This document shows, piece after piece, positions 45,734 through 59,509 of a DNA stretch of 64,000 nucleotides. The notes under the pieces were generated by a model. That model worked only from the letters and a program-made list of their open reading frames with translations, searched no databases and had not been told where the DNA came from. Source of the stretch: Apus apus. Lineage: Eukaryota > Chordata > Aves > Apodiformes > Apodidae. How positions within the stretch are numbered: the first letter of the stretch is position 1; every line of letters starts with the position of its first letter. The stretch covers positions 1,049,990 through 1,113,989 of the forward strand of contig NC_067286.1 of the NCBI RefSeq assembly GCF_020740795.1. The letters run 5' to 3'. The position numbers and the translations under genes are program-made.

Positions 45734-48700
45734 TTCATTTGCTCTCATGAATATTAAGGCAGGTTAAAACTTGACTCCTCAGCTGTTTTTCTGCAGCAAA
45801 AATCCCAGACAATCCCAGCAACTAAAGGCTGCCCCTTTTTCCTCACCCCAAGGGGTTTCCAGTGTTTGTCTTCCCAGTTCTTAAGAGATTAACTCCCTGA
45901 CTTCTGCAGAAACCCTGCTTGGAGCTGATGTGATGTGACAGCAGCTATTCACAGTAACATCAAGTGACAGGTCAGAGGGAATCCCTGGCTCACCCTGGAG
46001 TGCAGGGACACCCAGGGACACTGCCAGGTTCCCAGGGGGTGGTTTACTCTTGAGGATGGATGCTCCCGGGCCAGCAAAACCAAGCAAGTCAGAGAGCACT
46101 TCGTCCTCTGGCAGGGGAGAGGGCACAGCAAACAACTGTGAAGCACAGCCTGGAGACCAGCCCGCAGGACAGGGGATCGTTTGGGATCAAAAAGGCTTCC
46201 TCTGTGGCTCTGGAGAAGTCTTTAATTGTTCTACACCTTAGTTCCTGTGTGGGAATAACAATTACCTTCCTTTGCCTGCTTTCCTGGGGCAGGCTGGAGT
46301 TTCCTCATGGCAAGGGCTGCCTTTTTCTTACCCTTCTCCCTGGGATTGCTAATCCTAGCAAACATTGAGCCTGCAGGAACCATGGACATGAGCAAGGAGT
46401 GAAGAGGGAGGGCAGCCATTTTCACTCACACCCCCACATGCACAAAGATGCTCACATGAGGAATTATACAATATATCTATGTGTGTATAGATATCTCTAT
46501 ATATAGTTTATTTCTCACAATCCTGGTAAGAGTTACAGGTGTATTGGGAATCATTTACAGTTTCACAGCATATGGAGTGGCCATACAGCTTCTGATGTGA
46601 GTAACATACAGTGTGTAGAGAGCACACATTTCCAACCCATCCACCCACCACTCATACAATGGGTTTCCAAAGCTAATACTAGATTCAGCTACGTAGAAAG
46701 CCTGGAAAATGTAAGGGTACAGCGTTGGGTGTCAGACAACACTGTCAGTCACAATGCAACAAGCTAAACTACTTTAATTTTCAATCTAGTATTTCTAGTC
46801 TACCTGCATTATTGCATTTATACGCTTTTTTTTGTTTAAGTCAAAGTAAATAGAATACTATATGGGAAAGGAAAAATTCTTTACTATTTTAGGATTTGAG
46901 CTGCAGCCCATACAAAGTGTCCATAGAAGCATAGACAAGATTATAAATTCGACAAGGTATAAATTAGCTGTGTAGCTTTGTGTGTAGGTAGGTGTCCATT
47001 TCCCTCCAGGAAATGTGTCTAGCAGCATATTGTTTTCTGAAAGCAAAAGAAACCAAACCTGTATGTTGAACACAGGTAAATGTGTGTAAGTGACAAGCAG
47101 GTCTGTTTGTACAGGGAAGAAATCAAGGTGTTGCTCTGAAAATTACTGTCATTTGGAAAACAAGTGCAGGGACTGACTCAAAACCCACAGATGTTGCTGG
47201 AAAAGACACCTGAAGCTTCCAAGGTTGCAGCAGCTATTTCCCCACCACCAGTGTTTGAGCTTCTGGGGTCTTTGGATCAGTCCCTTGAAAAGTAACAGAA
47301 CCTAAGCAAAATCAAAAGTAATAAGAAAAAATCCCCTGTAATCTGACCTTCGAGTTCCCTCCTGACAATTTTAGTTTCTCCACAAGTTTGTAAACAACCT
47401 GCACCTACCACTATGAGAGAGTTGGTTTTCACTGGAGAGTTGAGACTGCACCTTTTAAAGATTTAGATTGAGAGGGTCCTAACCAGTGGGTCAGGAAAAG
47501 GCACCAGGCTTCAGAAGGGCTGCTGAAAACTTAGCAGAGCCAAATTATTCACTTGTTGGGTTGGTTGGTTGGTTTTAACATGACAAAAAATTGTGTGGCA
47601 CCCTTGTTCTTATCAGCAGGCCCTAGAAACTTGGCTGCTTGAAGCTGCTGTGGCAGAATCAGGGATAGAATGCAGGTCTGCACAGATGCAAAGATGACTG
47701 AAGATTCCTCTCCTCCTGTTGGGAGTGGTGGTGCTGTAGGACCATCTCCCACAGATGGAATCTGTAACTTCATTCTTGGAATGCTGCACTGGGGCTCTGC
47801 ATTATGAGACATGAAAAAAGAATGGACTTGTCCATACTTCCCTGGGAGCAATTGAAAGAGAAACGGGAGCAAGAGGAACATGTTGATCCAAATCCCATTT
47901 AACCCAAGTTGTATTTTTCACCCAAAAAAAAAAGGTTTTGTTTGAAGAGCAGAGAGCACAAGTCCCCAGGTTCTGCAGGCCAGAGCCTCTGATCAGAGCA
48001 CAGTGTCCAAAGCAGGGAGCAGAACCACGGCACAGGCTGGAGCCAAACATCTGGAAAGCCAATGGCCATGACCTGCCACACGACCTGGAGGCTTTGGGGA
48101 TCAGCTTCTTAATGGTTGGACTCAACGATCTTGAAGATCTTTTCCAACCCAAGTGATTCTGTGACTCTTACCATGGTTGGTGGAATGAGATGTGAACATT
48201 CAAGGCCCAGTGGTCTTGCCTTATTTTATCAAGCCTTGGGGCAGGGTTTCTGCCTGGCTGGGGAGAGGCCACATCTGCAGAGCTGCCTGGGAAGAAAGCA
48301 GGGAGAGGAAAGGGAATGCAGTGAAGGACAAGAATGAATCAGATCTCCAGAGACCAGCAGAGCCACGTGGTGTGTAGCAGCTGAAGATCTGGCATGAGCA
48401 GCCAGCCTAGGAATGTGGGCATCAAGAAGGCATATCCCAAGCTAATGTCTCAGTTACACTGCAGTACCCTCAGTAGCACCTGGTGTCATCAGCTGGGCTG
48501 CTGAATTCAAGATAATCTGGCTCAAGGAGACCAACTTTCTGTCTGCTACCTTCAGTTTGATGAATCTAAATTAAGTACCCTCTCGTTTTATGCCACATAT
48601 TCACCATGACAACTAAGACACCTTATTCTGTGCTCTTTGCCCTTAATGCCACTTAAAAAAAAAACAACAACAACAAAAAAAACTTCTCATTAATGATAAA

Positions 48701-50586
48701 GCAATACTTCAAAAAGATGAACTTCAGGAGAGAACCAATCTCCAATCAACTGAGTACAGGAGAGGTTTTAAGAAGAACAGTAACCCAGTCACTGCATAAG
48801 TTTTTAGCTACCAAGGATGGGCTGAAAGCAGAGCAGCAACATTTAATCCAGCAGGCACTGCTCACATCTCCCTCCCCTGGCATCTTTGCAACCCAGAAAG
48901 TGTGAATCCTGATGAGGTGGGTGGTACCACATCCCCTGGCCCAGAAGATGCTGCACAGGCTTCAATCACTGTCTGTGGTGTGGTTGTCAACCCAAGGCCA
49001 CTCGTAGAACTAAAACATGCAGGTCACATCTTCAGCATCAGCAGATTTCTCCCTGGAAGAGTGAAGGACCAAGTGCCTTGCTTGCCATTTCCTTTATTCC
49101 CACCAATTTGGCTGTAGGAAACTTCAGGGCTTTTTCTTGCTTCACTAACCCTTTAAGTTTGAGCAGAACCAGCAAAAGTTAATTCATTTGGAAAAGCCAG
49201 TTAGCGAAGGTTAATTTGTGTGGCATCAGTCATTTTTGCTTTTCTCCAATAAAAAAATAGCAGAAGTGGAGAGGGAGTGAAAGCAAATGTGTCCTTACCA
49301 AAATAATGAAGATAATGAAATTGTGCTTCTTGTTCTCTGCACTTCTCTGTCCTGTTCCTTGTACCCTCTCAGAAGCACTGATTGAAGCTTTCTGTAGAGC
49401 TGATTGAAATGCCAAGAATTTCACCTTTCAAATACACTTTTTCATTGCCTTCCTTATTTTTGTTTGTTTCTTGAAGAAGAGTTATTCTCTCAGATCTTCA
49501 GGACAGTCGCTTGCAACCAACTCTAAGCACAGTTAGAAGGATGCTGATTTCTAACCCCCCATGGCATTTCCAGGGATGGAAGTTTTTAAGGCAGAAATCA
49601 TCTCTCCCCAACTCAAGTTGGTTTTAGTCCCACTGTTGCTGTTTATACACAACTATTAATGGAGGTGTAAGCATGGTGGTGAGCAGGGCTGCCTCACTCA
49701 TACCACAGACTTTCCTTACTCAGAAGAAGGACGTGGGAAAGGCTTTGTCAGTTTTGTTTGCCTTTTTTTTAAAAAAAAAACAACAAACAAACAAACGACA
49801 AACCCAGCGTGCCATCGAGATGATTTTACATGTGACAATGACCTGCAATCTTATTCCTGGTGCCAATAATTCCTCAAAGGCCTGAGCAGAGCATGGTGAA
49901 GCCAATGGAAAAATTGCCCTTGTTGTCTGTAGCCTATGGATCAGCCCCTACACTCTGATTCAGCAGAGACACAAACCCATTTTTAATTTCTCACCCATCC
50001 TGAGGGAACTAAGAAGTGCTTCAGAGCAAGTGATTGTTCATGCTTGAAGTGTGAGCCCGGGAGGTGAAGAGCACCTGCAAGAAGGCATTCTTACCCTCCT
50101 GAAAATGCTGCTGCATTATCCTTTGGCTTCCAGATTTGTCTGCATCCCACTGCAAACTGCCAGGAATAACAGGACTTATCCCTTCCACCCTAAATCAGAA
50201 GAAAGAGGAAGCAGCAGTGTGATCTGCTTCATCTTTCTTAAAGCAAGAAGCATCAAAAATCTGCTAAGTTGTCCAAGAGAGCGTAATGGCAGCTTTATAT
50301 TCAGCTACAACTTATGGCTCCTTAAAAATAGGCTGAGATTGGGCATAGTCATTGGAGCTGGAATTTCAGTCCATTTTGAAGTCAGGTTCGCAAATTCATA
50401 ATTTAGAGACTTTATCAAGAGAGTAAACTAGCAATCTAGATCTCTTCAAACCCCAAGCACAGAGCCTGACTGGTTTGCTCTCCCCACGGAGATGGTCACT
50501 AGAAGGACTTTCAAAGCACAAACACCACACAAAGAATCACATCAAGCAAATAACGGCATGTGCTCCGGTGCGAGAAAAGACAACTA
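45734..50586. other. Intergenic stretch between GATD1 and CEND1
   Basis: No coding exon was recognised. One CR1 tail lies at 48106-48168. The AT-rich part at 46430-47110, with TTTATT (minus AATAAA) at 46507-46512 and TATA-type alternations, resembles 3' UTR or scaffold-like DNA. It could be a distal CEND1 3' end. Confidence 0.5.
48106..48168 (+). repeat. CR1 LINE tail
   Basis: GGTTGGACTCAACGATCTTG then GATCTTTTCCAACCCAAGTG and ATTCTGTGAC form the CR1 3' end in sense orientation. Confidence 0.88.
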
Positions 50587-50592
50587 TTTATT
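50587..50592 (-). terminator. CEND1: Candidate polyadenylation signal of CEND1
   Basis: TTTATT on plus, AATAAA on minus, is the first canonical signal found reading left from the CEND1 stop. It would give a 3' UTR of about 3.6 kb. Confidence 0.4.
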
Positions 50593-53500
50593 TAGCACAG
50601 CGAGTTCAGTCATCCAAGCCTTCTCTGCTTCCACAACTTTGGTTTCAGCCTTGCTTCAATTCTGAGAGAGGTGAAAATTTGCTCTTCTCAGCCTAGTTCT
50701 CGCTGGACGTTAATTTTTTTTTTTTTTTTTAATTATTATTTTCCTCAAAATGAAGCCACTGCACAGCCTGGCACATTAAGGCAGAACAGGAGGTGTTTGC
50801 TAAGAGGATGTCATTTGCAAGTCAGGACTGAAGTGCGTTGCCCCCAGCTTGGGAGCTCACATGGCAGCTATGCTTGATCTACCTGACTCAAATCAACACT
50901 AGACCCACACTTCAAAAAGAGCCACGACACAGTCCAGTAGAGTCTAAAAGTGCCTTATTTTAAAGCAAGTAGCCCACACAACTATCCAGTGAGGGGAACA
51001 GCAATTCTGAGCTTCTAGCACAACGGGCACGTGGTACATTCAGCAGTTCACTAGCCACACATTCTTTGCACTGAGAAGAAACCAGGACCCAAAAGGAATT
51101 CAGGTGCTGCATGGCAGGATGGAAACGGCACAGAAAGTGACATCACGGACACTTTGTGGGAATGCAGGGGGACAAATGGAGGGGTGTCTCCAGGTTGGCT
51201 TTTTTTTTTCTCCCCCCCCAACTGCAGTAAAATAAACATCTATGTACGTATACCTACATATGCAGAATATTCTTCAAGGCAGAGTGGTGCATATCCACAC
51301 ACACACACACACACACAGACACAAGTGTTTTCCAAACCAAACTGCCAGAGGTGGGTTCCAGGTGGTGAATCTGGACAGCAAAGTCAAGAGGTCACAGTAA
51401 GAAAAATCCCTTAGGAACAGGACACACCACATCCAGTGTCTGGGGAGGTCACACACCCAGGGGAGCTGCAGTCCCATCACCACCCCTGTGGTGTTTCTGG
51501 CTGAAATTACTGGCCTTGCACCCAGTGCTCTAAGGGCAGGGGGGTTGGAGACAGATGGGAATGGATAAGGCCCATGTTGTCTGAGAACTGTTCTTCCCCT
51601 CTTCTGTTGCCAAAGGTTAAAAGTCAAGGAAAGAAAAACGCTTTAGAAAGTAAAACAGGAGATCAAAATGAAGCAATTGTTTCTTTTCCCTCCCCCTGTA
51701 TCTATCTATGCTGGTCAGGGCAGAATAGATAGATGTTATATCTCTAATATCACACACTGCTAAAAAAATAATCATGTGCCCGGGTTGAGAGAGAGGGAAC
51801 AGCCAGGACAGGTGGAAGCATCTCTTGAAGACAGACCTCCCACTTGCAAAGACAAGTCACAGCCTGAAAATCACCACCCTTCCTTGGCCAAACCCGAGTC
51901 AGAGCAGCAGATTTTCCTTCCCCATGAGCAACAGGAGCAAGATTTCCCTACAGCAAATATCCCTGTGCTTCAGAGACCCCAGGGAGGGGGAGCCTGGGAA
52001 CAGCCATCCCTGCATCCAGACCCTGGTAGTTCAGACACATTGCTCTGCTCTGTGTTCTCTGCTGCAGCTCTGCTTTCCAGATACTCTTCCTTTGCCACTG
52101 TTTGTCCTCCCATCTGCCCCCCCAAAATACATCTGCAAAATCAGCTCTTGAGATACAAGTGGTGTTACAGACACACCCCACCATGGACCCCTCTGCTTCA
52201 AACCAGAGGAATTCTCCAGGCTGTGAGTGACACACTGCTCCAGGAGACATCCACACCACATTCCAAGGATGCTCTAAGCTACTGTAGCACTTGTCCCAAA
52301 ACCCACTGTGAAGCCCACACTCCCAGCCCCTGTCTCTACTGGTAAAGGCAGAGGCAGACAGGAAAGTCCAGCCACATGCAGACTGGTGTTCAGCAGAGCA
52401 GCAGCATCTGATGGTCCCACAGGCTGTGCACCTTTAGGAATATTTTATGAGCCTTGGGAAAAAGAGGATGATAAATGTCACCATAGGAATGGCTGGGCTG
52501 CATCAAAAGACCTTTTGTTTGGGGAAGCTGTACGCAGTCAGCAGACCAGATCTGGAGGCAGGTAAGACAGACATGAGCCAAAAGAATTGCCAGGTCAGGT
52601 TACACACACCTACCATCCTAGCCAGGAATCTTGCCAGAAGCAGACAGTGCAAAGGCAGTACCTGAGGAACACACAGACACCTTTCTTTGGCCGTGCACCC
52701 ACTGAACTCATACATCCAGGCTCAGCTAAAGATGGATTATTTAAGGCTCTTTAACTGAGCTCACTCCACTTTGTCACAGCCTCTTGCTAATCACCACTCC
52801 AAAACCCTGCCCACTGGCTGCAGCTGCTGCTGAGCTCCAGAGGCTCTGCAGTTCTGACCTCCTCTCATCTCCGACCTGATTTAAAACCAAAACGTAAGGG
52901 CTTTTTTGTGTGACTCTTCTTTGCTGTAAGGCGGCAGCCAGGAGCAGCCTCATGGGAGCGCTTGAAATGAGGAGACCTGCCCCCTCCTGGTGTCAGGGGA
53001 AAAGCCAACGCACTGAACACCCTCTCTCATCCCCTGCCTTCTTTCCCCCCTTCACAAGGTCTGGTTTCAGAGCTGAGGCTCTCACCAATGGAACCAGGCT
53101 GTTCCCAAAGGCTGGGAATTTGTCTCCATTTCCAAAGCTTGGAGGAGTCACAAATCCCTACTGCTGCCATAAGAGGGAGGGAATCCCCCCGGGACAGACA
53201 GTGCCCTTGAACAGGGTTTCCCGGGTATAAAGCAGGTCAGTCTTATTCTCATGGGATCCCAGGTCCTCTCTGCCCCTAAATCCAGCTCATGTCTCCACTT
53301 TTTCTACCTTCTCATGTACCAAGACACTACAGACTTCAGTGGGAAAAAAAATCAGGTGAAAGGCCTGATCCAGAGCCCAAAGCAATGAACAGAAAGAGCC
53401 CAGCTGACCAGGGGATTTTGGGCTGAGGCCACAGCATCCTGCAAAGCCCAGCCTGCCTTTAGGAAATACTAGATCCAAAACAAAGTCTCTCCATCCCCAA

Positions 53501-54221
53501 ATGCTGCCCACATGACCTTGCTGAGCAGCCTCAGCCTCCAGCCACAGCCAGCCTGGTTCCTCTGGGGCATTTGTGAGTTGGGTTTTCAGAAGCAGGTACA
53601 CAAGACACCTACCAGAGACAACACTTTGCTTTTTGGGTCAAGAAGCTGCCTCTTGCCTGCATTTGCCCAGGGGTTCCTCCTACCCTGGAGGTGCTGGATG
53701 AACACCAACCCCACACACAGGGCCAGGCAAACTGGGTCTTAGCACGAGGCTCCATCTCCCCTTACATCTTCTTCACCACAACCCAACTTAAAAAAAACAA
53801 ACCGAACAGAAACCAAAACACAAAGCGGGGACTCTGGATGGGACGTAGAACACTCTGGACTCGAAAACAGGGGACTGCAGGAGAGGTGGGGGCGTCTCCC
53901 AGGGGAGGACAGCAGGGGAGGGGAGGGGACACCGTCATTTACACCGCTCAGGAGAAGCTGTCATCTATACACAGTGGTATAAGCCAAGATATATTACATG
54001 AAAGAACACACTGAGTGCATGGAGTTACCCACACCGGGTCAAACTGGCACAGTCGTCTTGAACAAGACTCTTGCAGTTGCAGTTGGTGTGCATTGTTGAC
54101 CTATCTAGCTCGCTCTAGATATCTATATATATAGGTATGTATAGAACTTTTCTGCATGCATTTGTCTCAAAAGGAGCTGTACAGCTGGGTTGGGCTCCTC
54201 AGCCCCACCCTGTCTCCATCT
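50593..54221 (-). other. CEND1: Probable CEND1 3' UTR
   Basis: The sequence between the CEND1 stop and the first minus-strand AATAAA has no other gene. It contains a (CA)n repeat, a 17-T run (50714-50730) and an AT-rich palindromic patch near 54112-54145. The extent is inferred only from the polyadenylation signal. Confidence 0.45.
51294..51320. repeat. (CA)n microsatellite
   Basis: About eleven CA dinucleotides lie within the probable CEND1 3' UTR. Confidence 0.9.
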
Positions 54222-54614
54222 TCATTTTTTCCGGGCTAGGAAGGCCACTCCCACAACCACCGCCAGCACGGCCACTGCCACTCCTCCCACGATGAGCAAG
54301 GGCTTCATGTTGTCAAAGATGCTGCCTGGTGACTCCTCGGAGCTGTTTCCCTTGTGGTCAGAGTCAGGGGACTGGCCGGTGGCCTCTTGTGTCTCCGTGG
54401 CGGCAGGGCTGGGTTTCAGGTTGCTGTGGTTGTTGGCGACGGCAGCGTCACCCCCCGCCTTCTTGGTGGCGGTGGCAGGAGCAGGCTGCTCCTTGGGGAC
54501 CTCCTTCTTGTCTGCATTCGTGGCAGGCCCAGGGCTGGGCTTTTCTGGCTTTCCAGAGCTGGGGGTCTTGACGTCAGGTTTGTTTCCACTTCGGACGTTA
54601 CCTTTGGAATCCAT
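54222..54614 (-). CDS. CEND1: Cell cycle exit and neuronal differentiation protein 1 (BM88)
   Basis: Neuronal lineage protein that promotes cell-cycle exit and differentiation. It is anchored in mitochondrial and other membranes by its C-terminus. One coding exon gives 130 residues (human about 149). Residues 1 to about 100 are hydrophilic, low-complexity and rich in Pro, Lys, Ala and Ser (MDSKGNVRSGNKPD at the start, then PKEQPAPATATKK). Residues about 105-127 form one hydrophobic helix (PLLIVGGVAVAVLAVVVGVA) followed by a short FLARKK tail. This is the tail-anchored layout of CEND1, facing the cytosol. The ATG has G at -3 and +4. The acceptor TTTCTTCCTCCAG ending at 54796 suggests the exon starts at 54795, so the 5' UTR is spliced. 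The position after GATD1 on the same strand matches human synteny. Confidence 0.95.
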   Translation of the reverse strand: MDSKGNVRSGNKPDVKTPSSGKPEKPSPGPATNADKKEVPKEQPAPATATKKAGGDAAVANNHSNLKPSPAATETQEATGQSPDSDHKGNSSEESPGSIFDNMKPLLIVGGVAVAVLAVVVGVAFLARKK

Positions 54615-54795
54615 CCCTAGAAGTGCTGCAGGTACCGACTGGAGGCCACGTGTGTGGAGCTACCCCAGCTCTTCTCCCTTGCTTGGCTGCTGGGGAAAGC
54701 AGGGGAACCACCTGAGAGGGAGCCCAGCCCCTTGGAGCAACTGTCTGGGGATGATGGTCACACTGGCAGTGTCCTATCTGGACATGATACAATGC
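54615..54795 (-). other. CEND1: Probable 5' UTR part of the CEND1 coding exon
   Basis: On the minus strand, CTGTTTCTTCCTCCAG ends at 54796, the best acceptor near the ATG. It leaves 181 bases of UTR before the start codon. A second AG (CTGCAG) lies closer to the ATG but has a poor tract. Confidence 0.65.
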
Positions 54796-57700
54796 CTGGA
54801 GGAAGAAACAGAGCAATGAGAGGTCAGTGAAAGGACAGAGGAAGCCTCCTCTGGGAAACAAGGGGAACAAACACGGTGGGTTAATCTCCATCGAGGCAGA
54901 AATGCTGGCCTGGAGAAAACCTGCTCACAAAAATGCCAGGTTTGGGTCCAAAAGAAAGCTGGGCAACAGCTTATAACTTGGTATAAGATAGAAACTCCCC
55001 CCAAACCCACCTCCTGCTGTCCCAGTGTTTGATGGCCACCATGTTCTCCAAAGCAAGTCAATGGGTTGACTGAGGAAACTGCAGCCCCAAAATCATTTAA
55101 CTCCATAGCTCACATGCTGCACCAGGGGTGGTGGCCACCACACTGCTACACCTCAGACTGAAGAGGCTGTCTGGAAGGTTGGCACCTAGCTTAGGAGACA
55201 GCCCCAGCTCCTCCTCTAGCATGGAGATAGGACAGGAACTTCCAGAAGGCTTTCCATGGACCCAGCTTAAACACCTCTCAGAGAGGAGCAATTCCAGCTG
55301 GGTAGTATTTGGTGAGATGGAGCCTGAAGTCTCCAAAAGGCTTCAGATGATCCCAGCTGGCCAGTTTTGAAATAACCCACTGGAAGGTGAGAGGCAGATA
55401 AGTTGCCCTCAGGGTTTCACAGCCAGTGTTAAGCAGGATAGTTGCTACTCTTCCTTAGATTTCCAGTTCAGTCTAACCCCAAGCTCTTCCCATGGAATAA
55501 CAATTTAAAATAAAAAATATAAAAACCAACCCAGCTCTTCAGGTGTCTCAAACCAACAATCAGATTTCCCTGGCAGCTCTACATGGGCCAGACCTACTTT
55601 GGTGTACCAGGCAGAGTCCCTGCCTGCAGCTGGGCAATATTTACAGTTCTGAGTTTGTGAAATTAAACCTTTTTGGCAAACTGAAACACCACCACTCTCT
55701 CCTCCTGCTCCACTGAAGATCATCCTACACTTGGGCATCCTGTACCACCCAAACACCATCCCAAGTGGTCTCCAAGATTAAGACCTTCCCTGTGGCTTGG
55801 GACTTGGTAGATAAAAACATGGTCCTGGCCAAGTGCAAGAGTATCTTCCTGTCCTTGCTCATTTTGCCCGATTTCTGTAGACACCACCTGCTCCACCTTC
55901 TCCTTCCTGCTGCCTCCAACAAGTCTTCACACTGCTCTGCTCCATAGAAATCCTGTGCACATTCCCAGGTGCTGAGGCTGCATGCCTGCAGGGCTCTGCT
56001 CTTCTGCTTTGGGAGCAATTTATCCTCATTTTGTATCTCACACAACCATGACACAGGGAAACAGTAAGTGGGGCCCTCGGCTGAAGCAGGCTTAGAGGTT
56101 AAAGCAGGGAGAGTCAGATTCATCATCTCATAAATATTGAACTGCCTGCTCAGGCAATTTGATCTCAATTAGCTGGGCTGCTCACACACCCTGTAGTATT
56201 TGTGCAGTCACTCTATGGGAACCATGAGTCCAGCTTCTCCTGGTCTCCCTCAGAAAGCCTCATGCAGCCTACAGAGATGGAGCTAAATCACAGAGAAATG
56301 GGGACTCTGCACAGCCCAAGCACCTCAGTTGATCCATAACCTCTCTCATTCACACCCCCAATTGATCAGGTCTGGATTCTAGATTCCTGGAAGCTGGAAA
56401 GCTGGTTTTGCTCAGAGGCTTCTCTATGCCTGGTCCCTACAAACAGCTCATTAAAGAATACCTTGATTTCCAAGCCAGTTTCCACAACAAGCCAAAGCCA
56501 CAGAACCAACGTGAGGAGCAGCTTTCCTTGGCTCCCTGAAGGGCACCTCTTCTGCCACAACCTCCCCAGCAAATCAGCAAATTCATTTGTCTCCTGTGTG
56601 CACAGATGAAAGCTGCATCAATCCTGGAGCAGAGCAGATGAGTCACTGCTGGCTTTCCTGCAACATGTCACCATGAGAAGGTCCTCTTCCCTCTGCAGGG
56701 ACCAGCCCCATCCCTGAGCCTGATCATCTTCCCACTCCCTGCTTCAAATTGGAAGGAAAAAACAGCAGCTTTGCCAGTTTGCTACAGGGTAGGGGGTGGG
56801 GGGGGGGGGCTAGTGGGAAGCTGCACCCCATAGATGTCCCCAGGGTCACAGCAGCACAGGGCTCATATCACAGGTGTTTCCTCCTTCATGGAGGGCAGAC
56901 CAGCTCTGTTGGGTCCTCAGCCACCACCCAGACAGCAGGAAAGAATTCAGCCACCACGGTGGGGTTATGCACCTGAATTTATGCTGCAAAAGTCCACCCA
57001 CAAACTCCAAGTGTCCTCCAGTTGAAAGCAGCCTCAGAAATAGCTACTGACCATGTCTGACCCATAGCAATGCTGTGCAGAGTCCGAGATAGCAGAAAAG
57101 ACCTTATCTATCCTCAAATCTTCCTTACTCTCCAATCTCCCCTTCACTTCTTTGTCATTCCCACCTGTCTGGGATAAAAAGGAAAGTTTGCCTCTTCAGG
57201 GTGAAGAGGAGAGCTCTCGGTACCAAAGCCCCCTTCTCCTCAGCAGAGTGGCCTGTGTTGGTTTTTGAGCAAAGAAATAAAATGTCCCCTATTACAAGAT
57301 GAGCATGAATGCTTCTTCCTGCCTCAACTCGACTGTCAGCCCCCAAACCCCTTCACCTGAAGCCCCTCAACCATGCAAAGACCATCCTGCAACTCCACAT
57401 TGCTTGAGCCAGGCATGGGAGCCATCTGCTTAACTCCTACTGGCTGGGGCCAGAGGTTGTCCCCAAAGGGACAAGGTTTGCAACCAAGTCAGCTCTCAAT
57501 TGCCTTTGGAATGACAGAGCTGGGAGTCGGAGAGCTGAAAGCTCTCAGCAAGGCTGGAGGACATGGCTTGTGCCTCTCAGGACCAAGCTCTTCCTTCTTG
57601 AAGCTTAGAGAGGACCTTGAACCTGAGCACACAACACCCAGCACAGTCCTCATCATGTTCTTCACTCAATTGCTCTCACCCCAACACAGCAAAAGGTTTT

Positions 57701-58789
57701 CAGAGTCACAGATGAAGAACGTGGCCTGAATGCCAATTAACTCCAAGCCCCTTCAGCAGGATCTGCAGGTCTCAGCTGCCATGCCTGCAATTGGTCTTTT
57801 AAAACCAAACCAGCTTTTTAAGGGACAGAAAATGACCCTCTCCTCAGACAGCTTCCCTTTGGTGAATGCAATTTGCACCTGCCAAAACTGGCTCTCAGGA
57901 TTGAGTTCCCATCACGGCCCAGCTGGCACCAGCTGGTGGGTAAAGAGCTGGTAATTTTAGGCTGAAGTCTGCAGGCTTTGCTCCTGGGGCAGGAAAATTA
58001 GAATTTGGCCACTTGAAAATAAATAACTTCCCAAAAAGGGAAAAACAAAAAAAAACACAACAAAACAGAAAAAGCAGCAGAGTTCTGCCTACAAAAGGCA
58101 AGGCAGCTGTGAGCTGAAGTGACTGGGAGCAGGTTGTTAGGAACTGGGGGTGTTACTGGGGGTATCAAAGCTGCCACAGGCTTCTTGCATGACCTTTGCA
58201 GGACACAAACTCTCCTCAGCACAAATCAGTGTGATACAAGGGGCTGAACTCACCCATGTGAGAGCCTCAGGTGGAAGGCAGCATGGTCATATGGAGGGCT
58301 ACCATCACCAAAGGGGGCTGAAGTGGTCAGAGGAAAGCCATCTGGAGCAGTTAAGGTGAGGTCATGATGTGCTGAGGAAAGAGCCAAGGAAAAAGTAGCC
58401 TGCTCTGGTAGATTAAGGCTTCTCCAAAGACGTCCAAGTGCACTGGCCACAGGACTGTGGGTGGTTCATTGCCACTTGTCATCTTATGGTGAAAGAAGAA
58501 AAAGGCTGCAGGGCAAGCACATTGCCCTGGAGAGGACATCATTTCTGAGAGCCCCAGGTGGAGGGTTTGGGGTGTCCTTCCTAAGATCCTGACCTTTCCT
58601 CTTCCAAAAATTAGCACAAAGCAGCCTGGAGGAACTCGGAGAAGGAGGGACTGTGAGCACAGGCTGAAAGGAGCAGACTGCAGTCCTAGCTAGCTCAGCT
58701 GAACACCATGTAGGAAACCACCAAAAAACATCTAAAACTATATTTCAAAGTCAGGATTTGTCCCTCCACAGCTGCTTGCTGAAGTCACT

Positions 58790-58920
58790 ATTCCTGGAGG
58801 GATTTAAAAGCCGTTTAGGTTCTGAGGGACACGGTTCAGTGGTGGCCTTGGCAGTGCTGGGGTTAACAGTCGGACTTGATGATCTTAAAGGTCTTTTCCA
58901 ACCCAAACGATTCCATGGCA
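58790..58920 (+). repeat. CR1 LINE 3' fragment
   Basis: CCTGGAGGGATTTAAAAGCC, GGGTTAACAGTCGGACTTGA and GATCTTAAAGGTCTTTTCCA followed by ACCCAAACGATTCCATGGC form the sense CR1 3' end. Confidence 0.92.
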
Positions 58921-59509
58921 CTCTTTCCCAGTGCTTCCAATGGGGACAAACAGCCCTTCTTCCCCTTTCTGAGCTGCTGGGGGGGAATAAACCCCTCCAA
59001 GGAAGCGAGATGCCAGGCAAGCACCTGGGACCGCTGACAGCAGAGCCCCCCTCTCCAAGCAGCAGTGTGAAGACAGATGAGATAATGCAGCACCTCTCTG
59101 GCAGGACCAGCAGCACCAGAACAGCTTTATGCCGTGGGCAGCTCCCCAGGGAGGATCTGAGCTCCCTGACACTTCATCCCAGCCCTTCCCTCCTGACGCA
59201 AGCCCGGCCCAGCGTGGGATAAACACGACGCGAGCACCGTGACGGCAGGAACCGCTTCTCAGAGATGCTTTCCAAACAGGCTCAGTGCAGCAGGACTGGG
59301 CTGTGCAGGCAGCCAGCTCTGCTTCCAGCCCCCACAGCCCTCAGAGGCAGCAGCACCAACTCGCAGCAAACGCTGCTGACCCACTTCCCTCTGGTGAGAT
59401 GTTTATGAACCCTTTTTTTCCCCAAGTCATTGTTTGCAGCTGCCCGTGTCCCTCCCCTTTTCCCAGGCCCTGGATTAAATGTTTCCCCCTCAAACAAGGC
59501 CTTTGAATC

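Noticed and set aside
54112-54145. AT-rich palindromic patch (TAGATATCTATATATATAGG) downstream of CEND1
   Set aside because: Short alternating TA sequence gives weak self-complementarity by chance. No motif indicates a functional hairpin.
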